From: PGYT01 sp963675055
GTDB taxonomy: Bacteria; Bacteroidota; Ignavibacteria; Ignavibacteriales; Melioribacteraceae
NCBI GenBank assembly: GCA_963675055.2
Contig: CAXXJE010000005.1
Coordinates: forward strand, 496,001 to 560,000
DNA: 64,000 nt
Direction: 5' to 3'
Shown: piece by piece, positions 43,398-53,111 of the stretch
Position numbering within the stretch: position 1 is the first letter of the stretch
How the letters are laid out: the number at the start of each line of letters is the position of its first letter
Position numbers and translations under genes: made by a program
Notes under the pieces: generated by a model
Told to the model about the DNA's origin: nothing
Database searches by the model: none
What the model saw: the letters and a program-made list of their open reading frames with translations, nothing else

Positions 43398-44030
43398 TCA
43401 ATTAATTCCCAATACGTGATTGAACTCCCCTGATAGCGAATTAAAAATCTTCTCATAAGTTGTTAACGCACCGGCATTTATAGACTTATAAACAGCCCGT
43501 TCGCTAATTTTAAGATTTTTAGCTATTTCCCTTACAACTACACCAGCCATCATCATTTCCAGTATTCTATATCTTGTAAGAGTCCACTTTTTCATATTAT
43601 GGTCTCCAAGCTCCACTAAGCTTTCGACTAACCCGGAACTTTTTCCCATATCAATCATTAATAGATTTTTACTTTTCTTCAAACTGCTGATTCCCCTTCG
43701 AGCCATATGATAAGCCGGGCCATCCATACCGATGGCTGTTTTCTTTATCGACGTAGACATTTCGCCGACGGCCAGTGATATTCTTACATTTACAGGCATC
43801 AGTTCAGTTTTGATTGTAATTATATCGCTGAACAGGTTATCCGCACGGGAGTATAGAGCCTGAAACTCGTCTCCCAAAGTAATGGTGTATTTAGATGTAA
43901 TATCTTTGCGCCGGTAATTTAACTGCTTAAATATGCCTTCCAATTTATCCTGAACAACATCCCGGTTTTTAAGATTTTTTGATCCGACAATATCACCAAT
44001 CAGAGCAATATATTTCATCGCAGTATTCAT
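43398..44030 (-). CDS. satD: SatD family protein with C-terminal helix-turn-helix
   Basis: 210 residues. The N-terminal domain carries YIALIGDIVGSKNLKNRDVV and YTITLGDEFQALYSRAD, the SatD signature; the DIVGS and GDEF residues are reminiscent of the two-metal site of nucleotide-cyclase palm domains. The C-terminal third (WTLTRYRILEMMMAGVVVRE, IAKNLKISERAVYKSINAG) is a helix-turn-helix. SatD was named from an acid-tolerance locus of Streptococcus mutans; its biochemical role is unknown. Start is either the ATG at 44030 or one 12 nt in; neither has a clear ribosome site. The downstream membrane gene starts directly at its stop. Confidence 0.8.
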   Translation of the reverse strand: MNTAMKYIALIGDIVGSKNLKNRDVVQDKLEGIFKQLNYRRKDITSKYTITLGDEFQALYSRADNLFSDIITIKTELMPVNVRISLAVGEMSTSIKKTAIGMDGPAYHMARRGISSLKKSKNLLMIDMGKSSGLVESLVELGDHNMKKWTLTRYRILEMMMAGVVVREIAKNLKISERAVYKSINAGALTTYEKIFNSLSGEFNHVLGIN

Positions 44031-44146
44031 TTAACTCATTGAACCGTTATGTTACAGAATATACTATCGTACTATTTTAGTTCTTTTTTATCTTTTGCAC
44101 CATTTTGGTTCTTATTTTAAATCGGCGATTTGATAATTGCAAGAGA

Positions 44147-44863
44147 TTAATTCACATCTATCAGATAGCGCATTTCCGAAACAGCCTGTTCAACACCGAC
44201 AAAAACCGACCTGGCAATCACAGCCTGGCCGATGCTCACTTCGTCTATATCTTCAACTTCCATAAACTCTTTGATATTGATGTAGTTCAACCCGTGTCCG
44301 GCGTTTACACCCAATCCGATGCGTTTCGCATGCTTTGCAGCAGTTTTTATACGCTCTAGTTCTTCGTACATCTCCTCTTCCGTCGGCGCGTTCGCAAAAA
44401 CTCCTGTATGAATTTCTATAACATCTGCACCAATATCAGCCGAAACATCAATCTGATCAATATCAGGCTCGATAAATAACGAGACGGGGATATTTGAATC
44501 ATGTAAGGTTATAATAGTCTTCTTAATTTTCTCAAGATTATCGAGAACGTTCAGTCCGCCTTCAGTTGTAAGTTCCTGTCGTTTTTCCGGAACAAGAGTG
44601 GCTAGTTCGGGTTGAAGGTCGCAGGCTAACTCAACAATTTCAGGAACTGTAGACATTTCCAGATCAAGCTTGGTTGTAATGAGTTCTTTCAGGAGCCTTA
44701 CGTCCCTCTCATTTATGTGCCGCCTGTCCTCCCTGAGGTGTACAACAATTCCGTCAACACCGAATTGTTCCGCCATTAAAGCGTAAGTAACCGGATCAGG
44801 CTGATCTTCTCCTCTGGCATTTCGAAGTGTCGCAATATGATCAACATTCAAGCTGAATTTCAT
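44147..44863 (-). CDS. pdxJ: Pyridoxine 5'-phosphate synthase
   Basis: 238 residues, the usual length for PdxJ, a TIM barrel that joins deoxyxylulose 5-phosphate and 3-amino-2-oxopropyl phosphate. Visible signatures: FSLNVDHIATLRNARGEDQP at the N-terminus, VVHLREDRRHINERDV, IEIHTGVFAN, LGVNAGHGLNYIN and EVSIGQAVIARSVFVG. PLP is used by the transsulfuration enzymes and by MetY in this window. No close operon partners; the 147 bp upstream show nothing recognisable. Confidence 0.96.
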   Translation of the reverse strand: MKFSLNVDHIATLRNARGEDQPDPVTYALMAEQFGVDGIVVHLREDRRHINERDVRLLKELITTKLDLEMSTVPEIVELACDLQPELATLVPEKRQELTTEGGLNVLDNLEKIKKTIITLHDSNIPVSLFIEPDIDQIDVSADIGADVIEIHTGVFANAPTEEEMYEELERIKTAAKHAKRIGLGVNAGHGLNYINIKEFMEVEDIDEVSIGQAVIARSVFVGVEQAVSEMRYLIDVN

Positions 44864-45010
44864 TTTGCTTGCCTATAATATTTATTTAAGAATAGTAGTC
44901 AAATTACTTATGCAATATAAAACCGATTAATTATTTAATAAAGAGCTAAATGCAGGGATATAAACGATAAAGCAGCCAATCAAAGGTAGAATAAGAAGAT
45001 TCAGATATTG

Positions 45011-45607
45011 CTACAATAAGCCAATGGTACTTATGGAAGATTCAATTGCGGTTTTTTCATCCGGTAAATATTTTTCCAATGTTGTATAATCCAGTTGAAT
45101 GATTTTACCCCTTTTATTTTCAAACAGCAGTTTATATGAATAAATGCTTTCCCGCTTAATTCTGAATTCGGTTAACTCAAGATTTTCGATTTTAATAACT
45201 CTTTCCGATGTTATTTCTTTCCTGAAATTCAGGCGTAGAATTTCCTTGTATTCTTCCAGACCCGAATTTATCGTTTGGAGCTCCTTGTTTTCTGAAATTA
45301 CACCGACAAAAAGGGTACTGTTTGTGGTCGTGTTTAGAAACAGCTTCAACGGCTTATAGACAAATCCGCTATTTCCGAACTGCCGGCTTCCGGATTTAAT
45401 CAATTGATCCGACAAATCCGACCTGGATAGCTTCCAGTTTACCGGTGGATTAAATACAATTTTAAGATCATCCTCGGAAACACTTTTAGAAATTCCAGTT
45501 GAATCAATAAGATATTCAGTTGAGTCAACCTGTTCTGAACTTTCACCGGAACAGGCAATCACAAGTAAAGTGCATGTAAATAATATCGAAAGTTTAAGTC
45601 GTGTCAT
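45011..45607 (-). CDS. Putative lipoprotein of unknown function
   Basis: 198 residues. The N-terminus MTRLKLSILFTCTLLVIACS ends in a lipobox with Cys19, so the protein is probably a lipoprotein. The mature part is rich in Ser, Glu and Lys, with a beta-strand pattern (FVYKPLKLFLNTTTNSTLFV; ILRLNFRKEITSERVIKIEN) but no recognised domain. It is transcribed alone, between pdxJ and the branched-chain operon. Confidence 0.65.
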   Translation of the reverse strand: MTRLKLSILFTCTLLVIACSGESSEQVDSTEYLIDSTGISKSVSEDDLKIVFNPPVNWKLSRSDLSDQLIKSGSRQFGNSGFVYKPLKLFLNTTTNSTLFVGVISENKELQTINSGLEEYKEILRLNFRKEITSERVIKIENLELTEFRIKRESIYSYKLLFENKRGKIIQLDYTTLEKYLPDEKTAIESSISTIGLL

Positions 45608-45675
45608 TGATGAGAAGTCAGTTTGAGAATATCCGGGGGTAAATTAAGAATCTTAAGCAAACATCACAAACAATA

Positions 45676-45705
45676 AAAACCGGTGGAAGTTTAAACCGCC
45701 ACCGG
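45676..45705 (-). terminator. Intrinsic terminator at the end of the branched-chain operon
   Basis: On the minus strand CCGGTGG ... CCACCGG forms a 7-bp GC stem with a 12-nt loop, followed by TTTTTATTGTTTG. It lies 48 bp past the cimA stop and closes the ilv-leu-cimA operon. Confidence 0.84.
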
Positions 45706-45752
45706 CTGTCAGTTTATCGTAATTTCATAAACTTTGGATGTATTCGCACTAG

Positions 45753-47363
45753 CTAAACACTAACAGATTCCTTTTTCTCTACATGAACATTAAACAGCTT
45801 GAAATTAATACTATCAGTAATAGCCTGAAGACTCGCGCGAATGATATTTTCCGAAACACCCACTGTAGACCAGGTCTCCTCGCCGTCACTTGATTCAATC
45901 AGTACACGTACCTTCGCAGCAGTTCCATCACTGTCACCGAGCACACGCACCTTATAATCGACAAGGTGAACCGTACTGATCTCCGGATAGAAAGTAGTTA
46001 TAGCCTTTCTCAGAGCGTTATCAAGAGCGTTTACAGGACCATGACCGTCAGCGGCTGTATGTTCTTCAACTCCATCTACTTCAACCTTAAGTACAGCTTC
46101 CGAATACTCGCTGCCTTTAGCGTCGAACATCACATTCATCTTGGCATAATTTATTTTGAAGAACTTACTTAGCTCTCCCAATTCTTCGCGAAGCAATAAT
46201 TCAAAAGAAGCTTCTGCGCCGTCAAATTGGAATCCGGCATATTCAAGCGATTTAATACTACTGACGAACTGTTTACTGAACTCCCTAGTATCCGGCAGTT
46301 CAATACCCATTTCCTTCGCTTTGTAACGAATATTACTCTGTCCGGAAAGATCCGAAACAATTACTCGTTGAATATTTCCAACCTGTCCGGGCTCAATATG
46401 CTCGTACATTTTACTGTTTTTAAGCACTGAGCTTACATGTATTCCGCCTTTATGAGCAAAAGCAGATTTGCCTACAAAAGCTGCCCGTGAATTTGGAACC
46501 AGGTTCATAATTTCATAAATATAATTTGAAACGGAAGTAAGATGATCAAGAGCAATATTCGAACGGGTTTCCTTCTTCATCTTAAGAATAACATTCGGTA
46601 TAATGCTGCAAAGATTTGCGTTGCCGCATCTTTCACCAACACCATTCATCGTTCCCTGAATGTGAACTGCACCTGCATTAACTGCCGCAAGAGTATTAGC
46701 AACACCCAGCTCAGAATCGTTGTGACAGTGTATTCCAACAGGAGTGTTTACAGTAGCAATCACATCCTTTGTTATATCAGATATTTCGTTTGGCAATGAT
46801 CCGCCGTTAGTATCGCATAATACAAGTCTGACGGCGCCGCCCTTCTCGGCAGCTTCAAGCATGCTAAGCGCAAAGTCCCTATCGTCTTTATAACCATCAA
46901 AGAAATGTTCAGCGTCAAATATTACTTCGATGTTATTTTCAGTAAGATATTTGACGGAACCGAATATCAGGTTATAATTTTCCTTATCCGTTAAACCGAG
47001 ACTATCCTTCGAATGAAATCGCCATGTCTTACCGAAAATAGAAACATACGGAGTACCTGCCGCGATAAGTTTATTCAGGTTATTATCCTCCTGGATTTTA
47101 TCGGGAAAACGTGCCGTTGATCCGAAAGCGGTAATTTTGGCATTTTTCAATTTAAGAGATTTTACTTTCTCGAAATACTCTTCATCCTTTGGATTACTTC
47201 CGGGCCAGCCTCCTTCTATAATGTCAATACCGAATGCGTCCAGCTTTTCCGTGATCATCAACTTATCAACGATCGATAAGTTCACTCCTTCTCCCTGAGT
47301 TCCGTCTCTTAAGGTTGTATCGAATAATTCTATTTTGGTTAGCTCTGCCATCTCAATTCTCAT
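45753..47363 (-). CDS. cimA: (R)-citramalate synthase
   Basis: 536 residues: an N-terminal HMGL-like catalytic barrel (KIELFDTTLRDGTQGEGVNL; metal-site His in GIHCHNDSELGVANTLAAV and the GTMNGVGERCGNANLCSII segment), a linker, and a C-terminal LeuA-type regulatory dimer domain (from about residue 410) that usually mediates feedback by isoleucine. The HKGGIHVSSVLKNSKMYEHI motif is CimA-like. It condenses acetyl-CoA with pyruvate to citramalate; LeuCD and LeuB then give 2-oxobutyrate for isoleucine. The first ATG is listed; MAELTK, 12 nt further in, is also plausible. Last gene of the operon. Confidence 0.93.
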   Translation of the reverse strand: MRIEMAELTKIELFDTTLRDGTQGEGVNLSIVDKLMITEKLDAFGIDIIEGGWPGSNPKDEEYFEKVKSLKLKNAKITAFGSTARFPDKIQEDNNLNKLIAAGTPYVSIFGKTWRFHSKDSLGLTDKENYNLIFGSVKYLTENNIEVIFDAEHFFDGYKDDRDFALSMLEAAEKGGAVRLVLCDTNGGSLPNEISDITKDVIATVNTPVGIHCHNDSELGVANTLAAVNAGAVHIQGTMNGVGERCGNANLCSIIPNVILKMKKETRSNIALDHLTSVSNYIYEIMNLVPNSRAAFVGKSAFAHKGGIHVSSVLKNSKMYEHIEPGQVGNIQRVIVSDLSGQSNIRYKAKEMGIELPDTREFSKQFVSSIKSLEYAGFQFDGAEASFELLLREELGELSKFFKINYAKMNVMFDAKGSEYSEAVLKVEVDGVEEHTAADGHGPVNALDNALRKAITTFYPEISTVHLVDYKVRVLGDSDGTAAKVRVLIESSDGEETWSTVGVSENIIRASLQAITDSINFKLFNVHVEKKESVSV

Positions 47364-47376
47364 TATTTATTTATAC

Positions 47377-47937
47377 TTATGCTATCATACCCGATTTTCG
47401 GGCATAGTTGAAAACACCGCCGGCTTCAACTATAGGTAATACTTCACCAAGCGGTTTGAGGTTATAAACCTCTTCCCTTGTAATGTTCTTAAGCTGATTA
47501 TTCTCGAGATCAAGTTCAAGTTCATCATCTGTTTTAATCTTATCATTCAACTTTTCCATAGACTCAAACGGTACAAGAAATCCACCGTCAACGGAATTCC
47601 TGAAAAATATTCTTGCATATGATTCAGCAATGATTACCTGAGTTCCTGCTTTCTCCAGAGCGAAAGGCGCGTGTTCTCGGGATGAACCGCATCCGAAATT
47701 CGATCCTCCGATAATAATATTATATTCCGACTGCCAGTTGTCCCCGTCAATAAAGGGGATTCCACCTTCCGGTAAACCGGCTTCGGCAATCGGCACACTG
47801 GATAATGCAAAGTGACCGTATTTCTTCGACTCCTCTTCATCCGTTAAACTGTATACAAGGTGTTCCGCCGGGATAATCTGATCCGTATCAATATTATTGC
47901 CGAGTACGTATGCTTTTCCGGTTATTATTTTTTCCAT
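47377..47937 (-). CDS. leuD: Isopropylmalate/citramalate isomerase, small subunit
   Basis: 186 residues of the aconitase swivel domain. It begins KAYVLGNNIDTDQIIPAEHL, with the family NIDTDQIIPA motif, and has IIGGSNFGCGSSREHAPFAL, whose GSSREHAP loop closes the active site. With LeuC it isomerises 2-isopropylmalate to 3-isopropylmalate and probably also citramalate, since cimA lies in the same operon. It lies 50 bp after leuC and 13 bp before cimA. Confidence 0.94.
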   Translation of the reverse strand: MEKIITGKAYVLGNNIDTDQIIPAEHLVYSLTDEEESKKYGHFALSSVPIAEAGLPEGGIPFIDGDNWQSEYNIIIGGSNFGCGSSREHAPFALEKAGTQVIIAESYARIFFRNSVDGGFLVPFESMEKLNDKIKTDDELELDLENNQLKNITREEVYNLKPLGEVLPIVEAGGVFNYARKSGMIA

Positions 47938-47987
47938 TATAGCTCCAAATTTTTACATCATCGATTTACAATAGTCGGTTACAACTT

Positions 47988-49286
47988 TTAATCCAGAAAT
48001 TCGCGCGGATCGGTGATTACTCCAGTAACAGCCGATGCAGCAACAGTTAACGGCGAGGCAAGATAAACCTCTGACTGTTTACTTCCCATTCTTCCGGGAA
48101 AATTTCTGTTAGTTGTAGAGATAACAATATCCTTGTCTTTAGCACGACCGAATGTATCGTCAGGACCGCCTAAACAAGCTGCGCATGAAGACTGTCCAAT
48201 TTCACAGCCTGCATTAACGAATATCTCTTTCAGCGATACACCGTTGTAAGTTTCAACCTCAAGCTGCTTAGCAACTTCTGTACTCGCAGGTACTATAAAT
48301 GTAGGGACTTTTGTTTTCCTTCCGAATAATATCTTCGCGGCGAATTCGAAATCTGTTAACTTGCCGCCGGTACATGAACCCACATAACACTTGGTTAATT
48401 CGGTACCCTCAACATTTCTAACGATATCGCGGTTATCCGGGCTATGCGGTTTTGCAACAGTTGGTTCCAGTTTGGTCGCATCATATTCATATTTACTGTG
48501 GTATTCGGCGTCAGGATCACTTTCGAATAATTCGTAAGCTTTGTCCGTACGAGCTTTAACATAAGCCTCGGTAACTTCATCAGCTTTAATGATACCGTTC
48601 ATTCCACCAGCTTCGATGGCCATGTTGGTCAGCGTCATTCTTTCATTCATCGAAAGATCGAAAACAGCCTCGCCATCAAATTCCATTGCGCGGTATGTAG
48701 CGCCGTCAGTTGTAATATCGCCAAGTATATGAAGTATAAGATCCTTTGCCGTTATATACTTCTGAAGTTTCCCGTGAAAAGTGAACTTCATTGACTCGGG
48801 GACCTTTTCCCATATTTTGCCGGTACCAAGTATGAATGCAGCATCAGTGTTACCGACTCCGGTAGCAAACATACCGAAGGCACCGGAAGTGCAAGTATGC
48901 GAATCCGTCCCGAATAAAACAGTACCCGGAACATTATATCCTTCTTCGGCCAGCGCCATATGACAAACGCCTTTATAACGTTCCGTACCAACGTCATAAT
49001 AGTTATCTACTTCATATTCCTTAGCAAATTGTCTGAGGATCTCAACATTTCTGTTGGCGTACTTATCAGCAGTGAATATATAATGATCCGGGAAAATAAC
49101 CAGCTTATCCTTATCCCATATTTTTGCGTCCTGTCCGAATTCATTTTTCCAAATTCCAATTGTCGGCGGACCGCAAACATCATGTGTCATAAGCACATCA
49201 ACATTAAGCCATATATTTTCGCCGGGAGTTACAATATCTCTCCCGGCTGCTTTTGCAAGTATTTTTTCTGTTATTGTCATACCCAT
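47988..49286 (-). CDS. leuC: Isopropylmalate/citramalate isomerase, large subunit
   Basis: 432 residues of the aconitase superfamily, hacA/LeuC type (about 420 residues). 4Fe-4S ligands are visible in KCYVGSCTGGKLTDFEFAAK and in GQSSCAACLGGPDDTFGR; FGTDSHTCTSGAFGMFATGV holds the substrate-binding residues. I chose the ATG at 49286 because AAGGAG lies 7 nt upstream; a start 45 nt earlier would overlap leuA and lacks a ribosome site. Functions with LeuD in leucine and, via citramalate, isoleucine synthesis. Confidence 0.93.
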   Translation of the reverse strand: MGMTITEKILAKAAGRDIVTPGENIWLNVDVLMTHDVCGPPTIGIWKNEFGQDAKIWDKDKLVIFPDHYIFTADKYANRNVEILRQFAKEYEVDNYYDVGTERYKGVCHMALAEEGYNVPGTVLFGTDSHTCTSGAFGMFATGVGNTDAAFILGTGKIWEKVPESMKFTFHGKLQKYITAKDLILHILGDITTDGATYRAMEFDGEAVFDLSMNERMTLTNMAIEAGGMNGIIKADEVTEAYVKARTDKAYELFESDPDAEYHSKYEYDATKLEPTVAKPHSPDNRDIVRNVEGTELTKCYVGSCTGGKLTDFEFAAKILFGRKTKVPTFIVPASTEVAKQLEVETYNGVSLKEIFVNAGCEIGQSSCAACLGGPDDTFGRAKDKDIVISTTNRNFPGRMGSKQSEVYLASPLTVAASAVTGVITDPREFLD

Positions 49287-49323
49287 AAGATTTCTCCTTA
49301 AAGAACGGACTGACTCCGTTTCA

Positions 49324-50904
49324 TCAAACAACTTCGTTTATAACTTCATCCTGTTTCACATTTGATTTTTCCTGCTTGAAAATCTCATACTGATTGATAG
49401 CAGATAAATAAGCTTTTCCGCTGGCTTCAATTATATCAGTTGAAACTCCACGCCCTGTAAATGACTTGTCTTCAGAACGAATACGTACAGATACCTCGCC
49501 GAGGGCTTGTCGTCCCGAAGTAACCGATCGAACGCGGTACGATTCAATAGTATGCTGCCTGTTAAGCGCTCTGTCAATTGCGTTAAACAGAGCATCAACC
49601 GGACCGTCTCCGGTAGCTGAGTCTTCAAATTCATCGCCATTCTGCTTAATACGAACTGTTGCAGTAGGTATAGAGCTTGAACCTGAGTTTACATGCAGAT
49701 AGTCCAGCAAAAAATGTGAAGTCTCTTTGAATATTTCATCACCCATAAGGATTCGCAGATCATCGTCGAATACTTCTTTCTTCTTGTCAGCCAGTTTAAT
49801 AAAAGATTCATAAACGAGATTCAGTTCATCTTCACTAATAGTATAACCAAGCTCGATCAACCTCGCTTTAAGTCCGTGTCTTCCGGAGTGTCTGCCGAGA
49901 ACAATTTTCGTCTTGTTAACACCGACAGATTCAGGAGTCATAATCTCATAGGTTTCTCTATTTTTAAGCATTCCATCCTGGTGTATACCAGATTCATGAG
50001 CGAATGCATTCTCACCGACTATTGCTTTATTCGGCTGAACAATTAATCCGGTGAATCCGGAAACCATTCTGCTCGTATTATAAATTTCGGAAGCGTTAAT
50101 ACCGGTGTCAAATTTAAACATATCCTTGCGGACATTAATTGCCATCACTATTTCTTCGAGTGAAGCATTACCGGCTCGTTCACCGATACCGTTAATTGTA
50201 CATTCAACCTGGCGCGCACCGTTTTCAACACCAGCTATCGAGTTAGCAACAGCCAGCCCGAGATCGTTATGGCAGTGAACACTTATAATTGCATTATCGA
50301 TGTTCTTAACACGTTTCTTCAATTCAGCAATTTTATTCCCGAATTCATGCGGGATTGTGTATCCTGTTGTGTCGGGAATATTAATAGTAGTTGCGCCAGC
50401 CTCAATAGCAGCTTCAACAACTTCAGCCAGATAAGCCATATCGGTACGTCCTGCATCCTCAGCAGAAAACTCCACATCGTCACATAATGATTTTGCGTAC
50501 TTAACCATATCGTACGACATTTTAACAACAGTTTCTCTTTTTTCCTTAAGGGTCGTGCCGTATCGTTCGTGACCGAACTTGCCCATTATGTGATAGTCTG
50601 AAGTTGAAGAGAAGGTGTGGATACGTTTCTTTTCACCATCCTTAATTGCATCCCAGGCAGCTTTAATGTCTATTTCTTTGGCTCTGGCAAGAGCCGCCAC
50701 CACAATGCCTACTTCACCGGAAATACGCTTTACCGCATCAAACTGTGCGGGGGATGAGACAGGGAAACCCGCTTCGATAACATCGCAGCGCAACTTTTCA
50801 AGCTGTTTAGCTATCTCCACTTTCTCCATCACATTCAAAGATGCTCCGGGTGACTGTTCTCCGTCCCTTAATGTTGTATCGAATATTATTATTTTCTCAG
50901 ACAT
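49324..50904 (-). CDS. leuA: 2-isopropylmalate synthase
   Basis: 526 residues with the HMGL-like catalytic domain (IIIFDTTLRDGEQSPGASL; SVHCHNDLGLAVANSIAGV; CTINGIGERAGNASLEEIVM; FAHESGIHQDGMLKNRETYE) and a C-terminal LeuA dimer domain beginning near residue 390, the site of leucine feedback inhibition. It joins acetyl-CoA and 2-oxoisovalerate. The ATG at 50904 (MSEKII...) is preferred as GGAG lies 9 nt upstream; a start 15 nt earlier is possible. The active-site motifs distinguish it from the paralogous cimA, which lacks the HESGIHQDG sequence. Confidence 0.94.
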   Translation of the reverse strand: MSEKIIIFDTTLRDGEQSPGASLNVMEKVEIAKQLEKLRCDVIEAGFPVSSPAQFDAVKRISGEVGIVVAALARAKEIDIKAAWDAIKDGEKKRIHTFSSTSDYHIMGKFGHERYGTTLKEKRETVVKMSYDMVKYAKSLCDDVEFSAEDAGRTDMAYLAEVVEAAIEAGATTINIPDTTGYTIPHEFGNKIAELKKRVKNIDNAIISVHCHNDLGLAVANSIAGVENGARQVECTINGIGERAGNASLEEIVMAINVRKDMFKFDTGINASEIYNTSRMVSGFTGLIVQPNKAIVGENAFAHESGIHQDGMLKNRETYEIMTPESVGVNKTKIVLGRHSGRHGLKARLIELGYTISEDELNLVYESFIKLADKKKEVFDDDLRILMGDEIFKETSHFLLDYLHVNSGSSSIPTATVRIKQNGDEFEDSATGDGPVDALFNAIDRALNRQHTIESYRVRSVTSGRQALGEVSVRIRSEDKSFTGRGVSTDIIEASGKAYLSAINQYEIFKQEKSNVKQDEVINEVV

Positions 50905-50990
50905 TATTGAATTCTCCATAAAAGTGATTCTTATTTTTCGGGTAATATAAGAATCGGGTTAAACTCCCTTCCACTTTTGGCGAAAAGGAG

Positions 50991-52088
50991 TTAAAGAGTA
51001 AAAACACCTAACGCTTGTTCGTTATAAATTGATTCAATGTTCTGGATTACAAGCTCAGTAAACTTAGTAGTCGAAACTACTTCGTCACCTTCCCTGCTGA
51101 TATCAGCAGTCCTGAAACCCTGGGATAATGTTTTCTCTATAGATGCTTCAATAAGCTCAGCTGCCTTTGTCATTCCGAACGAATGTTCGAACATCATTGC
51201 TACCGAAGAAATGGTTGCTATAGGATTAGCCTTATTCTGCCCGGCAATATCAGGCGCGCTTCCATGAACAGGCTCATACAACGCGTACTTGCTTCCAAGA
51301 CTAGCCGAAGGAAGCATGCCCAGGCTTCCGGTAATCATACCGGCTATATCGCTGATAATGTCACCGAAAATGTTGCCCGTTACAATCACGTCGAACTGTT
51401 TCGGATCGCGTACGATCTGCATCGCTGCGTTATCCACATACATATGGTTCAACTTGATATCAGGATATTCCTTAGCAACTTCTTCAACAACATTACGCCA
51501 AAATTGCGAAACTTCAAGTACATTAGCCTTATCCACGCTCGTGACAACGCCTTTCCTGTGTCCGGCTGTTTTAAATGCCATGTGAGCAATTCGCACTACT
51601 TCTTCTTTAGAGTATACCATTGTATTCCATCCGCGGTTTTCATCGAAGCCACGCGGCTCACCGAAATAAATACCACCGGTAAGTTCGCGAAATACAACAA
51701 AGTCGGTTCCGGACAGTACTTCGCTCTTCAGTGAGGAGGAGTCCACGAACGCGGAATATACTCTTGCAGGTCTGATGTTCGTATAAAGACCCAGAGACTT
51801 ACGAAGCTTCAGTAGTGCTGCTTCGGGCTTAAGATGATGCTCCAGGTTTTCCCATGCATAACCGCCAACAGCGCCCAGCAGAACAGCGTCAGAATCATAG
51901 CACGCCTGCAGTGTCTCGTCGGTAAGCGGGTAACCGAATTCCTCGTATGAGCATCCGCCCATCAATTTCTCCCGTGTTTCAATTGTCACGTTAAATTTTT
52001 CCGCGACATAATTCATTACTTTGACAGCGGCCGAAACAACCTCTGGTCCGATACCATCGCCCGGCAGCAAAGTTAATTTATAAGTCAT
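50991..52088 (-). CDS. leuB: 3-isopropylmalate dehydrogenase
   Basis: 365 residues of the isocitrate/isopropylmalate dehydrogenase family: LLPGDGIGPEVVSAAVKVM, the NAD-binding ALLKLRKSLGLYTNIRPARV segment, FVVFRELTGGIYFGEPRG and GSAPDIAGQNKANPIATIS. It oxidises 3-isopropylmalate, and probably 3-methylmalate in the citramalate route, to the 2-oxo acid. It lies between ilvC and leuA. Confidence 0.95.
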   Translation of the reverse strand: MTYKLTLLPGDGIGPEVVSAAVKVMNYVAEKFNVTIETREKLMGGCSYEEFGYPLTDETLQACYDSDAVLLGAVGGYAWENLEHHLKPEAALLKLRKSLGLYTNIRPARVYSAFVDSSSLKSEVLSGTDFVVFRELTGGIYFGEPRGFDENRGWNTMVYSKEEVVRIAHMAFKTAGHRKGVVTSVDKANVLEVSQFWRNVVEEVAKEYPDIKLNHMYVDNAAMQIVRDPKQFDVIVTGNIFGDIISDIAGMITGSLGMLPSASLGSKYALYEPVHGSAPDIAGQNKANPIATISSVAMMFEHSFGMTKAAELIEASIEKTLSQGFRTADISREGDEVVSTTKFTELVIQNIESIYNEQALGVFTL

Positions 52089-52106
52089 TTCTTTACCTCT
52101 ATCGTT

Positions 52107-53102
52107 TTATTTCTTATTTAACAGCCAGCTCATCATACCACGAAGTTTTGAACCGACAGTTTCAATTGAATGTTCCTGATTAGATTTTCTCAGCTCATTA
52201 AGTTTCGGCTGACCATTTTCATTTTCATCGATCCACTCTTTAGCGAAACTTCCATCCTGGATTTCGGTAAGAATGTTTTTCATTTCATCTTTGGCTGCCT
52301 GAGTTACAACACGCGGACCCCTGGTCATACCGCCGTATTCCGCAGTATCACTAACTGAGTAGTTCATCCTGTTCAATCCGCCTTCATAATAAAGATCGAC
52401 AATAAGCTTAAGTTCGTGCATACATTCGAAGTAAGCAAGTTCAGGTGGATAACCGGCTTCAGTCAATACTTCGAATCCCATTTTAACGAGTTCTGCAGAA
52501 CCGCCGCAAAGTACTGCCTGCTCACCGAATAAATCTGTTTCGGTTTCATCTTTGAATGTAGTTTCAATAACTCCGGCTTTTGTACCTCCGATTCCCTTTG
52601 CCCATGCTAATGCGAGAGCTTTAGTGTCGCCTGTGGCGTCCTGATGAATAGCAATTAAACAAGGAACACCATTACCCTGTTCGAAAGTACGACGAACAAG
52701 ATGTCCGGGACTCTTAGGAGCGATCATCATTACATTGACTGTGGCAGGAGGAACAATTTGGTTATAATGAATATTGAAACCGTGACCGAATGCCAGCGTA
52801 TCGCCTTCTTCAAGATAAGGAGCAATAGATTCATCGTAAACTTTCTTCTGTGTTTGATCCGGCAGAAGAATCATTATCACGTTTGCCCATTTACAAGCTT
52901 CTGCAACTTCCAGGACTTCCAATCCGCCTTCTTTGGCTTTTTCAGCCGAAGCACTTGAACTTCTAAGTCCAACCTTTACATTCATTCCGCTTTCTTTTAG
53001 GTTAAGCGCGTGAGCATGTCCCTGACTTCCGAAGCCAAGCACAGCAATCTTTTTGTCTTTTAGCACATCGAAAGATGCATCAGCGTCATAATAAACTTTC
53101 AT
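52107..53102 (-). CDS. ilvC: Ketol-acid reductoisomerase, class I
   Basis: 331 residues, the usual length of class I KARI. The N-terminal Rossmann domain has VLGFGSQGHAHALNLKESGM and the cofactor loop LRSSSASAEKAKEG, whose Arg and Ser residues favour NADPH. The knotted C-terminal domain follows, with magnesium ligands in ETDLFGEQAVLCGG and ECMHELKLIVDLYYEGG. It converts acetolactate and acetohydroxybutyrate to dihydroxy acids for Val, Leu and Ile. Confidence 0.96.
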   Translation of the reverse strand: MKVYYDADASFDVLKDKKIAVLGFGSQGHAHALNLKESGMNVKVGLRSSSASAEKAKEGGLEVLEVAEACKWANVIMILLPDQTQKKVYDESIAPYLEEGDTLAFGHGFNIHYNQIVPPATVNVMMIAPKSPGHLVRRTFEQGNGVPCLIAIHQDATGDTKALALAWAKGIGGTKAGVIETTFKDETETDLFGEQAVLCGGSAELVKMGFEVLTEAGYPPELAYFECMHELKLIVDLYYEGGLNRMNYSVSDTAEYGGMTRGPRVVTQAAKDEMKNILTEIQDGSFAKEWIDENENGQPKLNELRKSNQEHSIETVGSKLRGMMSWLLNKK

Positions 53103-53111
53103 TTAATTTCC

